Shown here piece after piece: positions 15,607-21,960 of a stretch of 25,555 nucleotides of DNA. The stretch spans positions 1 to 25,555 of the forward strand of contig DATKZB010000055.1 in assembly GCA_035528235.1 (NCBI GenBank), read 5' to 3'. The DNA is from DATKZB01 sp035528235 (lineage in GTDB: Bacteria > Planctomycetota > Phycisphaerae > FEN-1346). The notes below the pieces were generated by a model, which worked only from the letters and a program-made list of their open reading frames with translations, did not search any database and was not told the DNA's origin. Position numbers and translations under genes: made by a program. Positions within the stretch are counted from its first letter, which is position 1. Every line of letters starts with the position of its first letter.

Positions 15607-16032
15607 TCAGGCCGACTTGCGGACCCACCCGCCGACCCAGTAGTACTCGAAGTCCTTGGCGTCGTTGACCCGGATGGCGCCGTACACGGCATACGCCAGC
15701 GACCCCACCCCCGCCAAGGCGCCCAGGGGGAAGGTGACGCACGTCACGAAACCCAGGATGACGAGCGCGACGACGATAATCACCGTGAAGATCTGGAACC
15801 ACATGGCCTGTTTGGCGTGGTAGGCCACGAAGGGCGACTGGTCTTTCTTGGCAATCCAGACGATCAGCGGGCCGATGATACTGCCAAACGGCAGGATGAT
15901 TCCACCCAGCGCGGCCAGGTGGGCCACCATGCCCCACGTCCGGTCGTCCTTCGAGGCGTTGGCGGCCTGGAGTTCAGGCGGCAACGGCGAGGCCGACGGC
16001 GTCGGCCCCGGGGGATTCGGCTGGTCGGTCAT
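15607..16032 (-). CDS. DUF4870 membrane protein
   Basis: The 141-residue product starts at ATG 16032, eight bases after GGAGGG. A Pro-rich cytoplasmic-looking N-terminus (1-28) precedes the DUF4870 core: TWGMVAHLAALGGIILPFG, then IIGPLIVWIAKKDQSPFVAYH, AKQAMWFQ, a second and third hydrophobic helix (about 80-100 and 103-120), and a C-terminal DAKDFEYYWVGGW. The family is widespread and small, and its biochemical role is unknown. It is preceded by a near-consensus promoter and looks monocistronic. Confidence 0.88.
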   Translation of the reverse strand: MTDQPNPPGPTPSASPLPPELQAANASKDDRTWGMVAHLAALGGIILPFGSIIGPLIVWIAKKDQSPFVAYHAKQAMWFQIFTVIIVVALVILGFVTCVTFPLGALAGVGSLAYAVYGAIRVNDAKDFEYYWVGGWVRKSA

Positions 16033-16120
16033 CGTTTGCGCCCTCCACCATCGGCCCGCAGGCACACGCCGAGGCCGGGCAGTCCCGCATCCTCCGACGA
16101 GTGCCTGAATCGCAGTCGGT

Positions 16121-16150
16121 AGTATAGGACCCCGGCCGCGGCGGTGTCAA
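16121..16150 (-). promoter_or_regulatory. Promoter of the DUF4870 gene
   Basis: On the minus strand a perfect TTGACA (16150-16145) and TATACT (16126-16121, 5/6) are 18 bases apart. The leader would be about 80 bases. It is the best promoter match in the window. Confidence 0.7.
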
Positions 16151-16313
16151 CCTTCCTGGTGTCCTCCCGTGCCGGCGGAAAAGTGGACGCCTCGCCGGAA
16201 TGTCCTAATCCGGTTCCGGCCGAGTGCCGATAGCACTGATGAGAGCGACTTACTGGACTGCGTGACCCGCTGTCGCGGTCACCCCCGCCTGTGATCAACA
16301 CGAGGGATGTGCC

Positions 16314-16946
16314 ATGTCGTGGCTGCGGCACCATATTGCGTGGGTCTGGCCGGCCGCGTTGGTGGTCGGACTGGCGTTGGTGGTGATCATCCGGGTGGGG
16401 TCGGGTTGGGCGGATCGGCCGATGGCGTCGCTGGCCAGCGAGACCGACGGGGTGGTCTCGGGCGAATCCGACGGCCTCGTGGCCGCCGCCCGTCGCATCC
16501 GCGCCCTTCAGAGTCAGAGCGCCGCGACTCGGCAGCAACTGGCGGCGCTCCAGAACGACTCCTCAACCAAGCGGCAGCAGGCGGCCACGCTCGACACGAT
16601 GCTGGCGTCGGACCGGCTGGCCGATTGCCCCGACTTTCTCCGTCGGCAGACGACGGTGCGGGCGCTCCAGAACATCATCCGGGAGGCGGCCGACGCGACA
16701 CCCTCCGAATCGCCCGACCAGAGCCGCCTGAACACGGCCGCCGCCGTGGCACGCGAGCGGCTGCGCACCAAACTCGAGGCCGTGCGAAGTCAACTGGCCG
16801 ACGAGGTGGACGACCTCGAAACGCAGGCGATCACACTGCGGCAGCAGCTCCAGTTGCAGACGGCGGAACTGGAACGCCTCCAACGCCAGGCCCAGAGGCA
16901 ACTCCATGGCCGCGCTTCGTCTCCGCATCCCAGGCCCGTCTGCTGA
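16314..16946 (+). CDS. Membrane-anchored coiled-coil protein, unknown function
   Basis: The 210-residue product starts at ATG 16314 with GAGGGA six bases upstream. One transmembrane helix lies at about 9-26 (VWPAALVVGLALVVIIRV). The rest is soluble and rich in Gln, Ala, Arg and Leu, with heptad-like stretches at about 55-90 and 145-195 (for example LRQQLQLQTAELERLQRQ). The helix is not followed by a signal-peptidase site, so it is more likely an anchor with the coiled coil outside the cytoplasm. I do not recognise a family. It is the first plus-strand gene, divergent from the DUF4870 gene and followed by a PilZ gene with its own promoter. Confidence 0.72.
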   Translation: MSWLRHHIAWVWPAALVVGLALVVIIRVGSGWADRPMASLASETDGVVSGESDGLVAAARRIRALQSQSAATRQQLAALQNDSSTKRQQAATLDTMLASDRLADCPDFLRRQTTVRALQNIIREAADATPSESPDQSRLNTAAAVARERLRTKLEAVRSQLADEVDDLETQAITLRQQLQLQTAELERLQRQAQRQLHGRASSPHPRPVC

Positions 16947-16982
16947 CTCCGTGCCGACGCGGAAGAAAAACAGGAAACCCGG

Positions 16983-17011
16983 TTGAGTGCGGCACGGCCC
17001 ACCGGTAGAAT
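16983..17011 (+). promoter_or_regulatory. Promoter of the first PilZ gene
   Basis: TTGAGT (16983-16988) and TAGAAT (17006-17011) are 17 bases apart. The predicted leader of about 76 bases contains a GGCCCC/GGGGCC hairpin near 17022-17041. Confidence 0.6.
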
Positions 17012-17093
17012 GCCGTAAGAGGCCCCTGGCCCGCGGGGCCGAGGGCTCGCCAAGCTCTGTTGGCCGCGCGGGTCTCGTCCGGGGGAAAAAGGC

Positions 17094-17435
17094 ATGAGCA
17101 CGTTACCGCCTGCTTCGTCGGACCGACGCCGGTTCAGCCGGTCCGTGGTCGGCATGCCGCTTCAGGCGGTTCTGCCGGACACGCCCCAGGACCATCCCAA
17201 CCGGGTCATCGGCCTGCACGTCTTGAACCTGTCGCGAGGCGGAGTGGGCGTGGCGTCGCAGGCCGCCCTGCCCCCGTCGCAGCCTCTCATTCTCTTCTTC
17301 CCGCCTGTCGGCCCCGGGAAAGGACGAGACACCGTGGGCCAGGTCGTACGGTGCGACGCGTGCGGCGACCACTACGCGATCGGGATCGCCTTCGAGGAGC
17401 CCTGGCCGGAACTGGAAGAATCGGCGAGAAATTGA
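17094..17435 (+). CDS. PilZ domain protein, putative c-di-GMP receptor
   Basis: The 113-residue product is a single PilZ domain. It has the arginine switch RRRFSR (11-16), the core NLSRGG (45-50) that contacts cyclic di-GMP in the family, and the strand GIAFEE (97-102). Both halves of the binding signature are present, so ligand binding is likely. The ATG at 17094 follows GGGGGAAAAAGG. It is a stand-alone domain, so it probably acts by protein-protein contact. A second PilZ gene lies 466 bases downstream. Confidence 0.87.
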   Translation: MSTLPPASSDRRRFSRSVVGMPLQAVLPDTPQDHPNRVIGLHVLNLSRGGVGVASQAALPPSQPLILFFPPVGPGKGRDTVGQVVRCDACGDHYAIGIAFEEPWPELEESARN

Positions 17436-17901
17436 CGCGATTTTTTTCTGGCCAGGCACACGGCTGCCTCGTACAGTACGTTGGCCGTAGGCGTCACATG
17501 GGACGAGGCGCCGAAGGTTCAAGACAATCAGCCTCAAGATGGCCTGAAGACACGACGAGCCGTCAACAAGGGGTCGGACGCGTGTGAGTGGAATGTCCCG
17601 TCGCTCCTCGCTCCGACAACAGGCCCCGGTACCCGGGGGACCTTGGGATGTCGGCTCGCGGCCCACCTAAGTTGAGCGACCTCATTCGCTGCGCCAGTGT
17701 CTGTGCCTGCCGTCTGACACCGGTGGTGCCCCATGCAGGGAATTCCGGGGGAGGCGTTTGCATTTCGGTGTTTGTGCGCCATAATCCTCCGGCTGCCTTT
17801 AAAGAGCGGGGGCTCTTTGTGCCGATAACGCGATGAGGCCAGTATGAACCTGCTGTGCACAGCGTGCACGAAGAGCGCTCGATCACAGGGGACAAGCCGC
17901 A
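17436..17901. other. 466-base non-coding stretch between the two PilZ genes
   Basis: Just after the first PilZ stop is a run of seven T (17441-17447) without a clear preceding stem. Short open frames inside show no family features and I do not call them genes. Near the right end are a promoter-like pair (17758-17785) and a 7-bp hairpin with AAAGAGC arms (17801-17818). I see nothing in the central 250 bases. Confidence 0.6.
17758..17785 (+). promoter_or_regulatory. Possible promoter of the second PilZ gene
   Basis: CATAAT (17780-17785, 5/6) follows a weak -35 TTGCAT (17758-17763) by 16 bases. The leader would be about 110 bases and begin shortly before the hairpin at 17801-17818. Confidence 0.35.
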
Positions 17902-18336
17902 ATGGTCACGGATTCCGAGAACCGTAGTTGCGGAGGCACGAAAGAGCGCCGACGGTTCGGCCGCTTTTCGACCCAGCTTCCGATCAGCACGCGCCGCGAT
18001 GACCTGTTGAAGCGCGGCCAGACTGGTCGCCGGGCGCAGTGCCGACTTCAACTTCAGGATTTCTCGCTCGGTGGGCTTCGGGCCGAGAGTTCGGTGCCCC
18101 TGAAGGTCAACGAGCGTGTGACGCTTCGCCTGCCGCCCAGCGCCTCGCACCCCGCCCTGCAACTGACCGGCCGGGTCATCCACTGCCGGCGCCACCAGGA
18201 CCGGTACCAGGTGGGGATCGAGTTCCGCCAAACCGGCCAGGACCCGGCCACCTCGCCGTACCGCCAACTGCCTCGCCTGTTCAGCGTGGCCACCGACTTC
18301 GGCCGCGAAGGACGGCCCGTCGACCCCATCGACTAG
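17902..18336 (+). CDS. PilZ domain protein, putative c-di-GMP receptor
   Basis: The 144-residue product carries ERRRFGR (15-21), DFSLGG (53-58) and VGIEF (104-108), the three diagnostic PilZ blocks. An Arg-rich insert separates the first two. The C-terminus extends about 35 residues past the domain without recognisable features. The ATG at 17902 follows AGGGGA by nine bases. It shares the stand-alone layout of the first PilZ gene but little sequence outside the motifs. It ends in TAG. What it regulates cannot be read from context. Confidence 0.85.
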   Translation: MVTDSENRSCGGTKERRRFGRFSTQLPISTRRDDLLKRGQTGRRAQCRLQLQDFSLGGLRAESSVPLKVNERVTLRLPPSASHPALQLTGRVIHCRRHQDRYQVGIEFRQTGQDPATSPYRQLPRLFSVATDFGREGRPVDPID

Positions 18337-18403
18337 CGCCGCACGAGGCATCAGGGCCCGTCTTCCTGCCGCCGGCAATCCGTGTCTAATCGACGCAAAT
18401 CCC

Positions 18404-18432
18404 TTGCCTCGAAGCCGGGCACGCGGTACGAT
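18404..18432 (+). promoter_or_regulatory. Putative promoter of the B12 radical SAM gene
   Basis: TTGCCT (18404-18409) and TACGAT (18427-18432) are 17 bases apart, each 4/6 to consensus. The leader would be about 36 bases to GTG 18475. It would also serve tatC and nth. Confidence 0.5.
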
Positions 18433-18474
18433 AGCGCCCCGTTTGATTTTTCGGGACACGCTGGAGTGCTGCTG

Positions 18475-19887
18475 GTGAAAATTCTCCTGGTCCAACCGCC
18501 GCCGCCGCCCGACTATGTGGGTTTTCGACGAATCGGCCTGCCGGAACCCCTGGCGCTGGAGTGCATCGGCGCCGTCGCGTGCCCGAACCACGACGTCCTG
18601 TTGCTCGACATGCGGCTCGATCGTGCCCTGGAAGAGACGTTCAACGCCTTCCAGCCGGACGTGGTGGGCGTCACCTGCCTGACCACGGAAGTCTACGGCG
18701 CCCAGGACATTCTGCGCCAGGTCAAGGCGTGGCGGCCGGACGTCTTTACGGTAGTGGGCGGCCTGCATGCCAGCCTGCTGCCCGCGGACTTCCAGTTGCC
18801 GTACGTCGACGTCATCGTCGTGGGCGAGGGTGAGCAGACCTTCGCCGACCTGCTCGCGGCGCTCGACCGGGCAGGCCTGCCGCCACCGGCGGGGGCCCTC
18901 TCGTCCGTGGCCGGCCTCCTGTGGCAACAAGACGGCCAGTGGACCACGAACGCGGACCGGCCGCTCATCAAGTCGCTCGACGACCTGCCGCTGCCCGCGC
19001 GGTCGCTGGCGGCCCGGTACGCCAAGGACTACTTCTTCCTGTTCGACCAGCCGCACGGTTCCATTGCGACGAGCCGGGGGTGCCCGTTCCGGTGCAACTT
19101 CTGCTCGGTCTGGAAGTTCTACCACAAGCGATGCCGGTACATGTCGGCCGAGCGGGTGGTCGACGAGCTTGAGGTGATGGAGCCGTGGTCCATCAGTTTC
19201 GTCGACGACAACTTCCTGGCTCACGTGCCGCGGGCACGGAAGATTCTGGAACTCATCAAGGCCCGGGGCATCAAGAAGACCTACGGCATGCAGGCCCGGA
19301 CCGACACGATCTCGAAGCACCCCGACCTGCTGGCCGCCTGGCGCGACGTGGGCCTGCACACGGTGCTCATCGGGTTCGAGGCCGCCACGCAGACCCAACT
19401 CGATGCGGTGGCCAAAGGCGCCACGATCGAGCAGAACGAGCGGGCGATGGACATCATGAACGGCCTGGGCATCCACATGTGGGGCGCGTTCATCGTCGAC
19501 CCGCAGTTCACGCGCGAGGATTTCCGGACCCTCAAGACCTACCGCGAGGAGAAAGGCGTCATCTACCCCCAGTTCACCGTGCTGACGCCCCTGCCGGGAA
19601 CCGACCTGTACGACCAGAGGAAGGACGAACTCATCACGCACGACTACCGGCTGTTCGACGCCCTCCACGCGGTGCTGCCCACCCGCCTGCCGCACGAGGA
19701 GTTCTACAAGGAGTTTGCCGCGCTCTATCGCCCCGACAACGCGGCCCTCATCTACGACTGGATCTCCAGCGGCCGTCTCACGATCGAGCGCGCCCGCGAA
19801 GCTCGCGACATCCTCATGGAACTGGGCAACTACGAGAACTTCCTGAAGGGCGAGCGGGCGGCCGACTCTCCCGCCGTGACCTCCTAG
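18475..19887 (+). CDS. B12-binding radical SAM protein, HpnR-like
   Basis: The 470-residue product has an N-terminal cobalamin-binding Rossmann domain (about 1-150; KILLVQPPPPP, VVGVTCLTTEVYG, VVGGLHASLLP, VVGEGEQTF). A radical SAM domain follows with CPFRCNFC at Cys 203, 207 and 210. The C-terminal block DYRLFDALHAVLPTRLP, then EEFYKEF, strongly recalls the hopanoid C-3 methylase HpnR and relatives (class B radical SAM methyltransferases), judged from memory of the family. Methyl transfer to an unactivated carbon is therefore likely; the substrate is unknown and a lipid is only one option. I start at GTG 18475, which has GGAG eight bases upstream; the open frame extends 31 codons further without family features. 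It is followed by tatC after 21 bases. Confidence 0.88.
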   Translation: MKILLVQPPPPPDYVGFRRIGLPEPLALECIGAVACPNHDVLLLDMRLDRALEETFNAFQPDVVGVTCLTTEVYGAQDILRQVKAWRPDVFTVVGGLHASLLPADFQLPYVDVIVVGEGEQTFADLLAALDRAGLPPPAGALSSVAGLLWQQDGQWTTNADRPLIKSLDDLPLPARSLAARYAKDYFFLFDQPHGSIATSRGCPFRCNFCSVWKFYHKRCRYMSAERVVDELEVMEPWSISFVDDNFLAHVPRARKILELIKARGIKKTYGMQARTDTISKHPDLLAAWRDVGLHTVLIGFEAATQTQLDAVAKGATIEQNERAMDIMNGLGIHMWGAFIVDPQFTREDFRTLKTYREEKGVIYPQFTVLTPLPGTDLYDQRKDELITHDYRLFDALHAVLPTRLPHEEFYKEFAALYRPDNAALIYDWISSGRLTIERAREARDILMELGNYENFLKGERAADSPAVTS

Positions 19888-19908
19888 CCCCCCGCACACG
19901 AGCGCACC

Positions 19909-21093
19909 ATGAGGAACGACGTCGAAATGACGTTCGGCGAGCACTTGGAGGAACTGCGCCGACGCGTCATCTTCGCCCTCCTGGGCCTGCTGGTTTCGAC
20001 CGTCTTGTGCGGCGTGTTCTACCGAACGCTGCTCGTGGCCCTGCTTCGGCCATACAGTCAGGCCACGCAGGCGATGGCGCCCGAGGGAACGGTACCGACA
20101 CCGCCCGAGACCAAGAAGCCCGACGCCACACCGGGCGCCGACAGCCCGGCTCCACCGCCTGAGCAACCCCAGAAACTGCCCATGTCGCCCGGCCATGAGC
20201 CGCGACTCATCCTCGGCGGGCCGCTCACCGGTTACACCACCATCATTCTGCTCTGCGTCATATGCGGCATCATCCTGGCCAGCCCGTGGATCCTGTATCA
20301 GATCTGGGCCTTCGTGGGGGTTGGGCTACATGCGCGGGAGCAGCGGTTCGTGCGGATCTACGGCCCGTTCAGTTTCGTACTGTTCGTGGCAGGCTCGGCC
20401 ACGTTCTATTTCGTGATGCTCCCGCTGGGCCTCCAGGCCCTGATGAGCCCGACCAGCAACATTCTGGTCGACGGCAAGTCGCTCATCGACGCGAGTTTCT
20501 TCCTGGACGATTACTTCAAGTTCGTAGCCATGATGACGCTGATCTTCGGCGTCGTCTTTCAGACACCGCTGATCGTCATGTTCCTGGCCCGCACGGGAAT
20601 CGTGCCCCTGGGTACGCTCTTCAAGCAACAACGCGTCGTCATTCTCATCCTGTGCGTTCTCTCGGCCGTCTTTACGCCGCCTGACCCCGTCACGATGGTC
20701 ATGATGGCCATTCCGCTGATCATCCTCTATCAACTGGGCCTCCTGCTGGCGTGGCTCGCCATCCGCCGCAAACGCCAGCGCGGGGACGAGGAAGAAGACG
20801 AGCCCTGGGACGACTACGAACGCCAGGCCCAGGGGCCTTGGGATGACAAGGGCGACGCCGGCTCTGCTTCCTCTGCTCCTGAGGCCCGGGACGCCGAAGA
20901 ACCGGCCGGCCCGTCCGGCCGGGCCGAAGAGGACCCCTACGCCGACTACCATCCCGGCGACGACGCCCCGTCGGCCGACGCGCCTGCCGACGCCGAGCCT
21001 CCGCCGGCACCCGAGGCGCCCCCGACCGATGACCAGGCCGACCCCGGGCCGGGCCCGGACGACGGCATCGCGCCCCAGGACCGGATGAAATGA
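19909..21093 (+). CDS. tatC: Sec-independent translocase subunit TatC, with Pro-rich insert and acidic tail
   Basis: TatC is the membrane receptor for twin-arginine signal peptides. The 394-residue product has the N-terminal HLEELRRR (12-19), six hydrophobic segments, and the conserved FTPPDPVT in the last periplasmic loop (255-262). Two additions make it much longer than the usual 240-260 residues. One is a Pro/Glu-rich stretch at about 56-98 in the first periplasmic loop; the other is a cytoplasmic tail from about 290 to 394, rich in Asp, Glu, Pro and Ala. The ATG at 19909 has only a weak ribosome site; translation may be coupled to the upstream gene. Its stop overlaps the nth start (ATGA). 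No tatA/tatB gene is in the window. The sulfatase lipoprotein is a plausible client. Confidence 0.93.
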   Translation: MRNDVEMTFGEHLEELRRRVIFALLGLLVSTVLCGVFYRTLLVALLRPYSQATQAMAPEGTVPTPPETKKPDATPGADSPAPPPEQPQKLPMSPGHEPRLILGGPLTGYTTIILLCVICGIILASPWILYQIWAFVGVGLHAREQRFVRIYGPFSFVLFVAGSATFYFVMLPLGLQALMSPTSNILVDGKSLIDASFFLDDYFKFVAMMTLIFGVVFQTPLIVMFLARTGIVPLGTLFKQQRVVILILCVLSAVFTPPDPVTMVMMAIPLIILYQLGLLLAWLAIRRKRQRGDEEEDEPWDDYERQAQGPWDDKGDAGSASSAPEARDAEEPAGPSGRAEEDPYADYHPGDDAPSADAPADAEPPPAPEAPPTDDQADPGPGPDDGIAPQDRMK

Positions 21094-21773
21094 CCCCCCG
21101 GCCGTCATCGGGGCGCGGGGGGCCACCGGCCGTGGCCACCCTCCTCGGCCGCCTCCGGAAGGCCTACGGCAAACGACCGTGGCGGACCTGGGGCGACCCG
21201 CTGGACATCCTCATCGGCACCATCCTGAGCCAGAACACGAACGACCGCAACTCCGGCGCCGCCATGGAGCGGCTCCAGCGGGCGTTCGCCTCCTGGGACC
21301 ACGCGGCCGACGCCCCGCTCTGGAAGATCGCCGGCCCCATCCGCGTGGCCGGCCTGCACCGGCAGAAGGCCCGCAGCATCCGGACCATCCTCGGCCGCCT
21401 GCGGAAGGAGCGCGGCCGGGCCACGCTCGATTTCCTGCGGCGCTGGCACACCGACCGCATCAAGGACTACCTGCTCGGCCTGCCGGGCGTCGGACCCAAG
21501 ACGGCCGCGTGCGTCCTGCTGTTCAGCGACCTCAGGCGGCCGGTCCTGCCGGTCGACACGCACGTGCACCGCGTCAGCCGGCGGCTGGGCCTTATCGGAC
21601 CGAAGACCACGGCCGAGCAGGCGCACGCGGTGCTGGCCGCCGTGGTGCCGCGGGGGCAGGTTTACGCGTTCCACGTCCTCCTGATTCAGCACGGCCGCAA
21701 GGTCTGCCACGCCCGCCGCCCCGACCACGCCGCCTGCGTCCTGAGCGACCTCTGCCGCTCGTCCCGCCTGTAG
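21090..21773 (+). CDS. nth: Endonuclease III-type DNA glycosylase/AP lyase with altered Fe-S ligand
   Basis: The 227-residue product removes oxidised pyrimidines from DNA in this family. It has the helix-hairpin-helix LPGVGPKTAA with catalytic Lys137, and the catalytic Asp156 in LPVDTHVHRV. The C-terminal cluster loop is C206-x6-H213-x2-C216-x5-C222: the spacing is canonical, but the second of four expected cysteines is His (codon CAC at 21726-21728). The N-terminal ILSQNTND fits the family (LSAQ/LSQ motif). It overlaps tatC by four bases, so translation is probably coupled. It ends in TAG. It could also be a paralogue specialised away from Nth. Confidence 0.88.
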   Translation: MTPRPSSGRGGPPAVATLLGRLRKAYGKRPWRTWGDPLDILIGTILSQNTNDRNSGAAMERLQRAFASWDHAADAPLWKIAGPIRVAGLHRQKARSIRTILGRLRKERGRATLDFLRRWHTDRIKDYLLGLPGVGPKTAACVLLFSDLRRPVLPVDTHVHRVSRRLGLIGPKTTAEQAHAVLAAVVPRGQVYAFHVLLIQHGRKVCHARRPDHAACVLSDLCRSSRL

Positions 21774-21783
21774 CCGCGCCGCC

Positions 21784-21823
21784 GGGTGCCATGCCTTCGC
21801 GCTGTCGCGAAACCATGCCACCC
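21784..21823. repeat. Imperfect 18-bp palindrome after nth
   Basis: The arms are 21784-21801 and 21806-21823 (15 of 18 positions pair) with a four-base loop. It lies 10 bases beyond the nth stop with no T-run. The right arm ends in CCATGCCACCC, found exactly at 14165-14175. Confidence 0.5.
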
Positions 21824-21878
21824 TCACAGGGGGCGGGTCCCGCGGTGCAGGAACTTGCGGAAATGCTGATTTGGGGGT

Positions 21879-21906
21879 TTGGCAAGGGCCGTTTCGTGCG
21901 TAAAAT
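21879..21906 (+). promoter_or_regulatory. Promoter of the LEPR-XLL/CotH gene
   Basis: TTGGCA (21879-21884) and TAAAAT (21901-21906), each 5/6 to consensus, are 16 bases apart. Transcription would begin near 21913. Confidence 0.65.
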
Positions 21907-21913
21907 GTAATAG

Positions 21914-21946
21914 GGGCAGTTTTAAACCCCAGGGGTTGGTCTGCCC
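21914..21946 (+). promoter_or_regulatory. 5' leader stem-loop before the LEPR-XLL/CotH start
   Basis: GGGCAG (21914-21919) pairs with CTGCCC (21941-21946), with a nested AACC/GGTT stem inside. It would sit at the very 5' end of the transcript, ending just before the AAGGGG ribosome site (21949-21954). Confidence 0.4.
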
Positions 21947-21960
21947 AGAAGGGGCCGCCC

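Noticed and set aside
16033..16313. Replication origin at the strand switch
   Set aside because: I see no DnaA-box cluster (TTATCCACA-like) or AT-rich unwinding region, and no dnaA/dnaN/gyr genes nearby.
17588..17836. Small 82-codon gene between the PilZ genes
   Set aside because: There is no ribosome site and no recognisable motif, and it overlaps the promoter-like and hairpin signals of the next gene.
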